Positions 1-7,362 of a DNA stretch of 46,041 bases are shown piece by piece. This DNA comes from a virus: IMG/VR virus record IMGVR_UViG_3300046522_000183, positions 1-46,041 of that record. The stretch is one strand, 5' to 3'. Under the pieces are notes generated by a model, which was given only the letters and a program-made list of their open reading frames with translations, was not told the DNA's origin and searched no databases. The number at the start of each line of letters is the position of its first letter. Position 1 is the first letter of the stretch. The position numbers and the translations under genes were made by a program.

Positions 1-46
1 CGAGGACACGATGGCACCTCTTGAGCTGAAGCTGCTCAAGAAGGAA
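1..46. repeat. Terminal overlap, left copy
   Basis: These 46 bases match 45996-46041 at 43 positions. The differences fall at 16 (A/C), 19 (T/G) and 46 (A/G), each in a third codon position of the RNA polymerase frame, and all are silent. The window is therefore a circular or circularly permuted genome cut inside a gene, with the two ends perhaps from slightly different strains. Confidence 0.9.
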
Positions 47-724
47 ATCGAGGTGCATCCGTTCGGCGATGACGATGACGAGTGGCGCCTTGCCTCGCGC
101 TATCTGGCCAAGCGCGTGCTGGCGGCCATCAAGACTGTCGTGAAGCTCCCCGCCCAGGCGATGGAGTTCATGCAGATCCTCGCGAAGGTGATGGCCCACG
201 AGGGCAAGCCCCTGCGCTGGACGACGCCTGCCGGGGTGCCGTGCGTCAACCGCTACCACGAGAGCACCACCGAGAGGGTGGAGCTGTTCTGCTACGACAA
301 GGGCGTGAAGGTCCGCACGCAGATCACCATCGCTACGGGATACGAGAAGCCCATCGCGAAGGAGAAGGCGGCGGCGGGAATTGCCGCAAACCTCACGCAC
401 TCGATGGACGCATCCCACCTCCTGTTGAGCGTGGGGAACGCCGTCGACCAGGGGATCACCGACATCGCAACGGTCCACGATAGCTTCGGCTGTCTGGCCT
501 GTGACGCGCCTCGGTTCATCCAGATCATCCGCGAGACACTCAAGCGGATGTACGAAGACCACGACGTGCTCACCGAGCTTTACGAGAGCGCACGTGCTGA
601 CCTGACACCTGCCGGCCTGGAGAAACTGCAGAATGACCTGCAGGAGAAGGGCTTCAATGGAGTGCCCGAGAAGGGCGAACTAGACCTCAAGGAGATCCTC
701 AATGCGCGCTACGCGTTTGCCTGA
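1..724 (+). CDS. T7-like single-subunit RNA polymerase, C-terminal part
   Basis: This is the 3' part of the phage DNA-directed RNA polymerase gene; the 5' part is at 44089-46041. The reading frame is open from base 2 and ends in TGA at 722-724. Joined to the other part it gives about 876 residues, close to the 883 of T7 RNA polymerase. The HDSFG motif (encoded near 476-490) matches the T7 segment holding the second catalytic Asp (T7 D812; about residue 796 here). The enzyme would transcribe phage genes from phage-specific promoters in the host cytoplasm. The next gene starts inside its 3' end. The identification is firm; the split is only an effect of where the circle was opened. Confidence 0.95.
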   Translation, partial: EDTMAPLELKLLKKEIEVHPFGDDDDEWRLASRYLAKRVLAAIKTVVKLPAQAMEFMQILAKVMAHEGKPLRWTTPAGVPCVNRYHESTTERVELFCYDKGVKVRTQITIATGYEKPIAKEKAAAGIAANLTHSMDASHLLLSVGNAVDQGITDIATVHDSFGCLACDAPRFIQIIRETLKRMYEDHDVLTELYESARADLTPAGLEKLQNDLQEKGFNGVPEKGELDLKEILNARYAFA

Positions 725-893
725 TTACGACACCGTTCGCAGCATCTCGCTGCACGAGCGTGTGTGGAATGCTCTCGTGCCCCAGAAGGCCGTGCAGTTC
801 AAGATCGAAGAGGGGGGCGTGCGGTACCTGCACGCCACCAAGGGCTGGAAGTGGGTCAGCAAGAAGCGGTTCGCTGTGCGTGGGGTGTTCTGA
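702..893 (+). CDS. Small unknown basic protein (63 aa)
   Basis: I do not recognise this protein. ATG at 702 follows a good AAGGAG site at 688-693 and overlaps the end of the RNA polymerase gene by 23 bases. It overlaps the next gene through TGATG. The product is rich in Trp, Lys and Arg (GWKWVSKKRF near the end), with no membrane segment. It is the first of a chain of tiny genes just after the RNA polymerase gene, the place where T7-like phages keep host-takeover proteins; that role is inference. Confidence 0.75.
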   Translation: MRATRLPDYDTVRSISLHERVWNALVPQKAVQFKIEEGGVRYLHATKGWKWVSKKRFAVRGVF

Positions 894-1096
894 TGTCTAG
901 GTCTGAGATTTTCGCTCTGATCACACGCATCCTCGATGTCCCCTCGTACACCGCAGAGGACCTTGGGGCCCATCGGGTCCGTGAGTACCGCTCCGGCAAA
1001 CCAGATGGCGAGAGTGTCCCTGTGATCCTCGTCAACGCCAAGCACCGCGAGGTAATCGCTGCGGCCCTAGTCCTTTACGCCATGGAGAGCAACTGA
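893..1096 (+). CDS. Small unknown protein (67 aa)
   Basis: ATG at 893 overlaps the stop of the preceding gene (TGATG), and the next gene starts the same way at 1096, so translation is probably coupled. The C-terminal half is hydrophobic and helical (EVIAAALVLYAMESN), but too polar for a clear membrane segment. No family recognised. Confidence 0.7.
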   Translation: MSRSEIFALITRILDVPSYTAEDLGAHRVREYRSGKPDGESVPVILVNAKHREVIAAALVLYAMESN

Positions 1097-1260
1097 TGGA
1101 ATACCAAGCGAAGCATTCGTCTCCCGACCGCGTCTTCCGTGCGGCTGTGCTCAACGGCGTCCCTGTGCCCGAGCAGACCCGCGCGGTCCTTGAGGCCCGT
1201 GGGGTCAACACCTCGGAGCTTGAGGCACGCATCCTTCAGCAGATCGGGTGGAGGCCCTGA
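1096..1260 (+). CDS. Small unknown protein (54 aa)
   Basis: The gene is coupled by TGATG overlaps to both neighbours. The product looks soluble and mostly helical (PEQTRAVLEARGVNTSELEA), and resembles the small helical proteins common in phage early regions. No family recognised. The overlaps and coding-like composition are the support for it. Confidence 0.65.
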   Translation: MEYQAKHSSPDRVFRAAVLNGVPVPEQTRAVLEARGVNTSELEARILQQIGWRP

Positions 1261-1385
1261 TGCGCGAGCACGTTCTCATCTGGAACGACGATGGCGACTA
1301 CGTGGTCTACGGCTACTGGTACGCCGAGAGCCACTGGGTCGAGAAGGCCCGCTGGATGATCCCCGGCACGGAGCTGGAGGACTGA
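1260..1385 (+). CDS. Small aromatic-rich unknown protein (41 aa)
   Basis: ATG at 1260 overlaps the preceding TGA, and the stop at 1383-1385 overlaps the next ATG. It is rich in Trp, Tyr and acidic residues (YVVYGYWYAESHWVEKARW), suggesting a compact beta-type protein, perhaps binding a host protein. That is speculation. Confidence 0.6.
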   Translation: MREHVLIWNDDGDYVVYGYWYAESHWVEKARWMIPGTELED

Positions 1386-1582
1386 TGTGCGACCTCTGTG
1401 GCCTGTGCCGCACTGAGGTGTGCGTCGGGCTCCCACCACGACAACCAGCCCTCTACTCGACCAAGCAGACCCCTCGCGGGTCTGTTGTCGTTTTAGGGGA
1501 CCGCATCATCTCCGAGCACGAGATGCCCACAGCAATCGCCCAGCAGACCGCTGATTGGCTCAATAACAGGAAGTCCGCATGA
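1385..1582 (+). CDS. Small Cys-rich N-terminus protein (65 aa)
   Basis: ATG at 1385 overlaps the previous stop. The N-terminus has a CDLCGLCRTEVC run, four closely spaced cysteines that might bind zinc or an Fe-S cluster. The C-terminal half (from about residue 35) looks like ordinary helical protein. A strong hairpin with a T-rich tail lies inside the gene at 1465-1494, so either the gene tolerates it or the hairpin is a real transcription signal. No family recognised. Confidence 0.55.
   Translation: MCDLCGLCRTEVCVGLPPRQPALYSTKQTPRGSVVVLGDRIISEHEMPTAIAQQTADWLNNRKSA
1465..1494 (+). terminator. Possible internal terminator in the early region
   Basis: GCAGACCC pairs with GGGTCTGT around a 5-base loop (8 pairs, one G-U), followed by TGTCGTTTTA. 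The stem is good but the T tract is interrupted. It sits about 0.75 kb after the RNA polymerase gene, a place comparable to the T7 early terminator. It lies inside a plausible reading frame, so confidence is low. Confidence 0.35.
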
Positions 1583-1731
1583 CCTACACGACGCTGTTCA
1601 ACGCAGCTGATTGGCACGCCACTATGGCTCTGAAGGCCTACCGCAAGCGCGACTACGAGGCCTACACGCGGCACATCTGCATCGCGGACGGGCTGTGGCA
1701 CACAGCGATGACCGCGGAGGGCCTTAACTGA
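1579..1731 (+). CDS. Small unknown protein (50 aa)
   Basis: ATG at 1579 overlaps the previous stop by four bases (ATGA), and its own TGA overlaps the next ATG. The product is aromatic- and His-rich and probably helical (ADWHATMALKAYRKRDYEAY). No family recognised. Confidence 0.6.
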   Translation: MTYTTLFNAADWHATMALKAYRKRDYEAYTRHICIADGLWHTAMTAEGLN

Positions 1732-1895
1732 TGCAAGGTCCGTACACCGTCGTCCCCAACAAGGACGGACGCGGCTACGACGTGGTCCGTAACGCGCCGA
1801 CCACGATAGCTACCGAGCTGCGTCTGGGTGAAGCCGATGCACTCGCCTTTGCCCTCAACGCGCAGGTCCTCATCATCGAAGGGAAGCTGAAGTGA
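1731..1895 (+). CDS. Small unknown protein (54 aa)
   Basis: Coupled by overlaps on both sides (TGATG at 1729-1733, GTGA at 1892-1895). The predicted pattern is strand-strand-helix, as in small phage DUFs (YTVVPNKDGRGYDVVRNA, then a helix ending in VLIIEGKLK). No family recognised. Confidence 0.6.
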   Translation: MQGPYTVVPNKDGRGYDVVRNAPTTIATELRLGEADALAFALNAQVLIIEGKLK

Positions 1896-2098
1896 AAGAC
1901 ATTAGGTTCAAAGACCACGATGGCTGCGAGCTTGGCGTGGACAGCTACGTCCACAACACCAAGCGTGGCGCCGAGGACGACTACGCGTTCGTGCTGCTCA
2001 CGGAAGTCCCGAATGGGAAGAAGTCGCACGCCGTTGGCCTGACGTTCGCGCAGGCCAAGAACCTTGCCGTATTCCTTGTCGAGGAGCTGTCCAAGTGA
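1892..2098 (+). CDS. Small unknown protein (68 aa)
   Basis: It starts at GTG 1892, overlapping the preceding TGA (GTGA), and ends in the same way. The fold pattern is beta strands followed by a C-terminal helix (LTFAQAKNLAVFLVEELSK). It is similar in layout to the 54-aa gene before it and to the 87-aa gene at 12458, which also ends in a strand-helix unit, but I cannot show common descent. Confidence 0.65.
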   Translation: MKDIRFKDHDGCELGVDSYVHNTKRGAEDDYAFVLLTEVPNGKKSHAVGLTFAQAKNLAVFLVEELSK

Positions 2099-2259
2099 AG
2101 ATGAAGAACCGAGCCACCATCCACATGGGCGCCAGCAAGTTCGACGTGAGCGTCAACGACGGCCACGGCAACCCGGTCGTGTTCGACCTGTACGCCATGG
2201 ACAAGGACCAGCGCCGCACGTTCACCCGCGAGTTCGTGAAGGCCTACCGTGCAAGCTGA
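2095..2259 (+). CDS. Small unknown protein (54 aa)
   Basis: GTG 2095 overlaps the previous TGA; ATG 2101 is an alternative start two codons later. The product is basic, with strands and a C-terminal helix (RRTFTREFVKAYRAS). The next gene starts inside it at GTG 2249. No family recognised. Confidence 0.6.
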   Translation: MKMKNRATIHMGASKFDVSVNDGHGNPVVFDLYAMDKDQRRTFTREFVKAYRAS

Positions 2260-2569
2260 CACGTACACCGGCAACTTAGGCTGGGAGAACTGGCAGGACG
2301 TCTGCAAGGACTTCGACTGCAAGGAGAGCATCCCGGACGAGGTCCTGGCGGCATACTACGACGACGAGGGCGACTACGGCGGGTATTCCTACGTAGCCTA
2401 CCGAAACGGGGAACGCTACTTCACCGTCACCGGAGCGCACTGCTCCTGCTACGGACTTGAGGGCCAGTGGGAGCCCGAAGAGTACACCAAGGGCCAGCTG
2501 ATCGCCGCGCTCCAAAAGGCGCATCGCTACAACGCTGAGAAAGCCGTGCTCAGCAAGCTTACCAGCTGA
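2249..2569 (+). CDS. Unknown acidic protein with HCSCYG motif (106 aa)
   Basis: It starts at GTG 2249 inside the end of the previous gene. The product is acidic and Tyr-rich, with a HCSCYGLEGQWEPEEYT stretch (about residues 64-80) of the kind found in conserved unnamed phage proteins. The His/Cys cluster may bind a metal. I do not recognise a named family. Its TGA overlaps the next ATG. Confidence 0.75.
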   Translation: MQADTYTGNLGWENWQDVCKDFDCKESIPDEVLAAYYDDEGDYGGYSYVAYRNGERYFTVTGAHCSCYGLEGQWEPEEYTKGQLIAALQKAHRYNAEKAVLSKLTS

Positions 2570-2643
2570 TGTTCGAGCACATCTTCCTCGCCTACATGGT
2601 GGCGGTCCTGATCATCGGGGCACTCTCATGCTTCGTCGAGTAA
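2569..2643 (+). CDS. Tiny membrane peptide (24 aa)
   Basis: ATG at 2569 overlaps the preceding stop. The peptide is one hydrophobic helix (AYMVAVLIIGALSCF) with almost no flanks, so it would sit in the inner membrane. The next gene's ATG lies inside it at 2628. Support comes only from the tight overlaps and hydrophobic pattern. Confidence 0.45.
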   Translation: MFEHIFLAYMVAVLIIGALSCFVE

Positions 2644-2828
2644 CCAGCGGGCGCCAGCTCGCGCTGACTACCGCGGGGGCCCTGGTGGCCCTCGTTTTCA
2701 TTTCGACAGCCCACGCAGCCCTCGCGGGCCCGTCCTGCACATGGCTGTATCCACGCGGGGTCACTGTCTGCACTGGCGGGTACCTTGAGTACACCTGGGG
2801 CACCTGCGTGTCCCGTTACAACATCTAG
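2628..2828 (+). CDS. Small exported protein with signal peptide (66 aa)
   Basis: The N-terminus has basic residues, a hydrophobic core (LALTTAGALVALVFISTAHA) and an AHA-A type cleavage site near residue 30, so Sec export is likely. The mature part is about 36 residues with four cysteines (PSCTW, TVCTGG, GTCVS), which could form disulfides in the periplasm. It lies beside two membrane proteins, so this cluster may act at the cell envelope, for example in superinfection exclusion. The function is inference. Confidence 0.65.
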   Translation: MLRRVTSGRQLALTTAGALVALVFISTAHAALAGPSCTWLYPRGVTVCTGGYLEYTWGTCVSRYNI

Positions 2829-2841
2829 GAGCTAACGACTG

Positions 2842-3096
2842 ATGTTCTCCAAAACCTTGGTCTTCGGACCTTTCTTCGCCAAGCTCTCGGCCACGGTCGA
2901 GCACGACGTCGAAGCGATCATCTCGACCTTCACCAGCACCGTGGCCAAGCTGGAGGCGGCTGCCGAGGCCGCGGAGAAGGAAGCGGAACGCCATCTGGCC
3001 GATGCTGCCTATTCCTCACACCTCAGCGCCACCGCGACCGTTGCCGCCGAGAAGGCCGCATCCGTCGCCGCCAAGATCAAGGAACTGGTCGCCTAA
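2842..3096 (+). CDS. Ala-rich coiled-coil protein (84 aa)
   Basis: ATG at 2842 follows AGGAG at 2828-2832. The N-terminal 25 residues are aromatic and hydrophobic. The rest is a long Ala/Glu/Lys helix typical of a coiled coil (residues about 35-80). Its TAA overlaps the ATG of the next gene, so the two are co-translated. No family recognised. Confidence 0.7.
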   Translation: MFSKTLVFGPFFAKLSATVEHDVEAIISTFTSTVAKLEAAAEAAEKEAERHLADAAYSSHLSATATVAAEKAASVAAKIKELVA

Positions 3097-3653
3097 TGCA
3101 CCACATTCACATCTCCACTGGCTTCATGTTCCTGACCGCTTTGTTCGTGGTTGCCTTCGTCGCCGTCATCTTCGCGTTCGTCCGCAGCATGCGCAACGAC
3201 CGCCTGGAAGCCGAAGCCGCCATCGAGCGAGCCAAGCTCGACGCTGCGTACCGCGCAGCCAACCCCGTGCGCGTCACGGCCGAGCAGACCCAGCAGGTCC
3301 ACGGTGAGCGCCTGGCGGCCCGCCAAGCGGTCAACGGTTCTCCGTTCCCCTCGGCGCCAGTCTACACCACGCCCGCTCAGTCCCCGGCCTACTACGCCGC
3401 TGCGGCCCCCGTGTATCACGCGGATCCGTTCACCGGCCTCGCTACCGGCATGCTGATCGGATCGGCCCTCGGCGGCCACAGCCACGACACCACCATCATC
3501 GAGCGCGGCGCGGTCCCGACGCACACGCACACCTACACCGATAGCTCGGCCTCATACTCGTCGCCCTCCTCGGACAGCGGGTTCTCCTACAGCGACAGCA
3601 GCTCGTCCTATTCGGACAGCGGCTCCAGCTCTGGCTTCGACGCCAGCTGGTAA
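3096..3653 (+). CDS. Membrane-anchored protein with Ser-rich tail (185 aa)
   Basis: One strong membrane segment lies at about residues 9-29 (FMFLTALFVVAFVAVIFAFV), followed by a charged helix (about 35-70), a Pro/Ala/Tyr linker, a glycine motif (GLATGMLIGSALGGHSHD, about 112-130) and a Ser/Tyr/Asp repeat tail (YSDSSSSYSDSGSSSG). This layout is seen in unnamed membrane proteins of bacteria and phages; I know no proven function. It overlaps the coiled-coil gene by one base, so the two may work together at the inner membrane. Confidence 0.7.
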   Translation: MHHIHISTGFMFLTALFVVAFVAVIFAFVRSMRNDRLEAEAAIERAKLDAAYRAANPVRVTAEQTQQVHGERLAARQAVNGSPFPSAPVYTTPAQSPAYYAAAAPVYHADPFTGLATGMLIGSALGGHSHDTTIIERGAVPTHTHTYTDSSASYSSPSSDSGFSYSDSSSSYSDSGSSSGFDASW

Positions 3654-3677
3654 TTTCGAAAGACCACACGCTTTTCC

Positions 3678-4211
3678 ATGACCAAGAAGATTAACGCTAC
3701 TCTGCCGAAAGGCACCCTTGTCTTCCCGAAGCTCAACAAGCCGGACGACTTCAAGGGCAAGCGCACGTTCAAGACCCGCATCAAGTTCGACGACGAGGCC
3801 CACCGCAAAGTGGACGCGTGGTTGAAGAAGGGCGCCAAGGAGCTGGGCCACCCGGAGGCCAAGCTGCCCTGGTACAAGGACAAGAAGACCGGCGAACTGA
3901 CGCTCAAGGTTGCCTCGGGCGAGAAGTATCCCCCGGCACTCCTCGACGCTAAGGGCAAAGAGATCCCGCGCGCCAAGGTCGAGGTCGGTGGTGGAACCAT
4001 CGCGAAGGTCGACGTCAACCTCTCATACTACGAGGGCTTCGGCGGCGGCTTCAATCTGTACATGAACTTCGTGCAGATCACCGAGCTGAAGAAGCGCGGG
4101 TTCAATGTCCAAGAGGAGGAAGGCTTCTCCTACGAGGACGAAGAAGAGGGTGAGGGTGACACCTCGGCGCCGCAGACCAGTACGGATCTCGACGACGACA
4201 TTCCGTTCTGA
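3678..4211 (+). CDS. Single-stranded DNA-binding protein, T7 gp2.5-like
   Basis: This 177-residue protein matches the T7 gp2.5 type of ssDNA-binding protein, which coats unwound DNA at the fork and contacts primase-helicase and polymerase. Visible features are the N-terminal KGTLVFPKLNKPD segment, a beta-rich core and a very acidic C-terminal tail ending in DDDIPF. That tail carries the protein contacts in this family. It opens the replication block and overlaps the endonuclease I gene by one base (TGATG). The upstream ribosome site is weak (GAAAGA). Confidence 0.85.
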   Translation: MTKKINATLPKGTLVFPKLNKPDDFKGKRTFKTRIKFDDEAHRKVDAWLKKGAKELGHPEAKLPWYKDKKTGELTLKVASGEKYPPALLDAKGKEIPRAKVEVGGGTIAKVDVNLSYYEGFGGGFNLYMNFVQITELKKRGFNVQEEEGFSYEDEEEGEGDTSAPQTSTDLDDDIPF

Positions 4212-4693
4212 TGTCGAAGCCCGCGCTGACTATCGAGCCTGAGTATCGCTCAAAGCTCGAGAAGGATGTCGCGGAGAAGCTCACGGCGGCCGGTGTGGAG
4301 TATGGCTACGAAAGCCAACACGTTCACTACACCGTGCCGGCCCGTGAGGCCAAGTACCTCCCGGACTTCTCCGTCAACGACTGCCCCATCATCATCGAGC
4401 CCAAGGGCCGCTTCGGCGGCAACTACGAGGGCTTCGGTGGTCGACGCATGGTCGGAACCAAAGACGCAGCGGTCAAGGAGAGACAGAAGTTCATCCTGCT
4501 CAAGGAACAACACCCCGAGCTGGACATCCGCTTCATCTTCTCGCGCGCAGCAACCCCGATCTACCCGAAGAGCAAGACCAGCTACGGCAAATGGGCCACG
4601 GACCACGGTTTCAAGTGGGCCGAGAAGGTCGTGCCTGACGCCTGGATCGACGAGATCAAAGCCTACCTGAAGCAACACAAGAAGAGGAAGTAA
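4211..4693 (+). CDS. Endonuclease I, T7 gp3-like Holliday junction resolvase
   Basis: This 160-residue protein resolves four-way junctions and branched phage DNA before packaging. It fits T7 endonuclease I closely: LEKDVAEKL with Glu17, YLPDF with Asp52, and IIIEPKG with Glu63 and Lys65 correspond to the T7 metal-binding residues E20, D55, E65 and K67. The EQHPELDIRF-F-S segment and the SYGKWATDHGF segment are also conserved. It is placed between ssDNA-binding protein and primase-helicase, the usual neighbourhood. Confidence 0.92.
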   Translation: MSKPALTIEPEYRSKLEKDVAEKLTAAGVEYGYESQHVHYTVPAREAKYLPDFSVNDCPIIIEPKGRFGGNYEGFGGRRMVGTKDAAVKERQKFILLKEQHPELDIRFIFSRAATPIYPKSKTSYGKWATDHGFKWAEKVVPDAWIDEIKAYLKQHKKRK

Positions 4694-4697
4694 CGAC

Positions 4698-4949
4698 ATG
4701 TACAACGACACGCTCACCATCGGCGTCCCCACGCTTGCCAATGACCTGCGCCTGCCCGATCAGGCCCGTAAGGTTCTTGCGCATCTGGAGAGGCACGGCG
4801 ACATCACGCGCCTGAAGGCCGACAAGGTCTACGGCATCGTGAACCTGCCTGACTGCATCTACCGCCTGAAGCTCGCCGGCTACGATGTGATCACCGAGCG
4901 GCCTGTCGACGATGCTGGCGTGCGTTACGTCCGTTACGTCCTCGGCTAA
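4698..4949 (+). CDS. Helix-turn-helix protein (HTH_39-like, 83 aa)
   Basis: The segment from about residue 25 to 68 (VLAHLERHGDITRL, then IVNLPDCIYRLKLAGYDVITE) fits the small helix-turn-helix domain found in many phages. In it the second helix reads like a recognition helix selecting between related sites. It may bind DNA as a local regulator or assist replication. It is overlapped by the primase-helicase start (TAATGG). Confidence 0.7.
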   Translation: MYNDTLTIGVPTLANDLRLPDQARKVLAHLERHGDITRLKADKVYGIVNLPDCIYRLKLAGYDVITERPVDDAGVRYVRYVLG

Positions 4950-6598
4950 TGGCCAATGTCGTTTCGAAGGGGCCCTGCCCATGCGGGGTCTCTTCGGACG
5001 CCTTTGCCACCTACGACGACGGTGGCGACTGGTGTTTCAGCTGCAACAACGAACATAACACACACAAAGCAGGCAGGGTGACCACACCAGACGACGACTT
5101 CGCAGAGAAGCCGAAGAAGAGCTTCGTCCCGATCAAGGGGCACTACGCCGACCTCACGGCCCGCGGGATCACTGAGGAGACCTGCAAGAAGTGTGACTAC
5201 CAGATCGGTGAGACGGACAGTGGCAAGAAGGTCCACATACAGCTGATCAAGGATGACGGCGGCCGGCTGATCGACCAGAAGACCCGCGACAAGGACAAGC
5301 AGTTTTCGTGGGTTGGCGGAAGCAAGTACGCCGGCATCATCGGCTCATGGTCCTGGCCCGCCAAGGGCAAGTCCGTGGTGATCACCGAGGGCGAGCTGGA
5401 CCGCATGTCCATCTCGCAGGCCTTCGACAACAAGTGGCCCACCGGTAGCCTTCCCAACGGAGCCTCGACGGCCAAGAAGGCCATCCTGGCGGACTACGAG
5501 AAGCTCTGCCGCTTCGACAGCATCATCCTGTGCTTCGACAACGACGAGCCAGGACAGGAGGCTCTCAAGGTCGCCTGCGAGACGCTCCCGGTCGGCAAGG
5601 TCAAGATCATGTCCCTGCCGAAGAAGGACGCCAACGCAGTCCTCATGGACAAGGCGATGGGCCCTGCGGTGCTCGTGCGGTCCTTCTGGGACGCAACGCC
5701 CTACAGGCCCGATGGGATCCGTGACGGCTCCGACTTCTCCGTGACGCGCATGAAGCTGAAGCGCAAGCGCGGCGTCTCGCTGCCGTTCCCCAAGCTCAAC
5801 GAGATGTGGGGAGGGGACCGTGACGGCGAGGTGACGACGATCATCGCCGGCTCCGGTATCGGCAAGAGCACCATCGCCCGCAACATCGCGTATCACGTGC
5901 GCATGGAGCACGGCTTCAAGATCGGCAACATCTTCCTTGAGGAAGACAACGACACGACCGTGAAGGCGTACGTTGGCCTGCACCAAGGGAAGCCTCTGCG
6001 CACGCTGGTGGCCGAGCCCGACGTGCTGACGGACGAGCAGTGGGATGCGTCCCTGCACGCCGTAGTCCGCAACGGCATGATGTTCTACGACCACTTCGGC
6101 TCCATCGAGAGCGACCGCCTGCTCACCATGATGCGTTTCATGGCGGCCAGTGGGTGCCGTCGAATAGTGCTCGATCACATTTCCATGTCGGTCAGCGGCC
6201 TCGCCAGCAATGACGAGCGCAAGGACATCGACGTGCTGATGACGGGACTAGGCTCGTTCACCCAGGAGACTGGTGTGAGCACCTATGCGGTCTCGCATCT
6301 GAAGCGACAGATGGGCAAGGACTTCAACGAAGGCGCCGCGATCTCCCTCAGGGACATCCGTGGCTCGTCGGCGATTGAGGGTGTGTCTTTCAACGTGCTG
6401 GCGGCCGAGCGCAATCAGCAAGACCCCAAGAAGAAGGCGTTCGCGCAACTGCGTTCGCTCAAGTGCCGCATCACAGGTGAGACGGGTGAAGCCGACCTGC
6501 TGAAGTGGAACATCGAGAAGGGCTGCTACGAGCCCGCATCGCCGGCCGATCTGGCCCAGTTCGACCCACATGACGACGAAGAGGACCAGAAGTTTTGA
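4949..6598 (+). CDS. Primase-helicase, T7 gp4-like
   Basis: This 549-residue bifunctional enzyme makes RNA primers and unwinds DNA as a hexamer. Domains in order are a zinc ribbon (Cys10, Cys12, Cys29, Cys32), a TOPRIM primase core with VVITEGELD (about 143-151) and LCFDNDEPG (about 194-202), and a RecA-like helicase with Walker A GSGIGKST (about 301-308) and a later hydrophobic strand ending in DHIS. The length is close to T7 gp4 (566). The next gene's TTG overlaps its stop. Identification is firm. Confidence 0.95.
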   Translation: MANVVSKGPCPCGVSSDAFATYDDGGDWCFSCNNEHNTHKAGRVTTPDDDFAEKPKKSFVPIKGHYADLTARGITEETCKKCDYQIGETDSGKKVHIQLIKDDGGRLIDQKTRDKDKQFSWVGGSKYAGIIGSWSWPAKGKSVVITEGELDRMSISQAFDNKWPTGSLPNGASTAKKAILADYEKLCRFDSIILCFDNDEPGQEALKVACETLPVGKVKIMSLPKKDANAVLMDKAMGPAVLVRSFWDATPYRPDGIRDGSDFSVTRMKLKRKRGVSLPFPKLNEMWGGDRDGEVTTIIAGSGIGKSTIARNIAYHVRMEHGFKIGNIFLEEDNDTTVKAYVGLHQGKPLRTLVAEPDVLTDEQWDASLHAVVRNGMMFYDHFGSIESDRLLTMMRFMAASGCRRIVLDHISMSVSGLASNDERKDIDVLMTGLGSFTQETGVSTYAVSHLKRQMGKDFNEGAAISLRDIRGSSAIEGVSFNVLAAERNQQDPKKKAFAQLRSLKCRITGETGEADLLKWNIEKGCYEPASPADLAQFDPHDDEEDQKF

Positions 6599-7362
6599 AC
6601 GTCATATTTGGGAGCTACGGTAACGACAGCGTGGCTCTCGTACAGTGGGCCCACGAGCGGGGCCTACAGGGCGTCACGGTTCTCTTCTCCGACACAGGAT
6701 GGGCGTCCGACGACTGGGCCGCTCGCGTAGAGGCTGGCGAGCATTGGGTACGCGGGTTGGGGTTCACCCCAGCTCGCACGTCCTCAGTCGGCCTAGAGGC
6801 CCTGGTCAAGCACAAGATGGCTTGGCCGCGGCAGGGGATGCAGTTCTGCACCGTGGAGCTGAAGATCAAGCCGGCCCTCACGTGGCTCGACCTCAACGAC
6901 CCCGAATGTCAGGCCACGTGCTTGGTCGGCGTGCGGCGGGCCGAGAGCGTCAACCGGCGCAACTTCCCTGAGCGCATTGAGAGCAGCGCCAATCATGGGG
7001 GACGCCCGTTGTGGGCCCCTCTGGTCGACCTAAGCAACGAGCAGCGCGACGAGCTGCTGGCGCGTGCCGGCTACGAGCCGCTGCCTCACAGGTCAATGGA
7101 GTGCTTCCCGTGCATCAATTCGAACCGGCGAGACCTTCGGGTCCTCGCGGATGATCCTGATCGGATCGCGAAGATTGAGCGCATCGAAGACGAGATGGGC
7201 ACCACCAAGAAGGGCAAACCGAGGACGATGTTCAGACCCTACCACTACATGGGCGCCACGGGCATCCGACAGGTCGTGCAGTGGGCCGAGGCCGAGCGCG
7301 GCAAGTTCACGCTCGACGACGGCACTGGAGAAGAATGTGAGACAGGATACTGCGGAACATGA
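6595..7362 (+). CDS. PP-loop / PAPS-reductase-like protein
   Basis: This 255-residue protein has a PP-loop motif SYGNDS (residues 7-12), the ATP-pyrophosphatase signature of the adenine nucleotide alpha hydrolase superfamily, which includes PAPS reductases, DndC and tRNA thiolases. Conserved cysteines appear in QFCTVELK and ECFPCINSNR, with two more at the C-terminus (CETGYC), possibly for an Fe-S cluster. Phages often carry such genes; proposed roles include sulfur transfer to nucleic acids or base modification, unproven here. It starts at TTG 6595, overlapping the primase-helicase TGA (TTGA). Confidence 0.75.
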   Translation: MNVIFGSYGNDSVALVQWAHERGLQGVTVLFSDTGWASDDWAARVEAGEHWVRGLGFTPARTSSVGLEALVKHKMAWPRQGMQFCTVELKIKPALTWLDLNDPECQATCLVGVRRAESVNRRNFPERIESSANHGGRPLWAPLVDLSNEQRDELLARAGYEPLPHRSMECFPCINSNRRDLRVLADDPDRIAKIERIEDEMGTTKKGKPRTMFRPYHYMGATGIRQVVQWAEAERGKFTLDDGTGEECETGYCGT

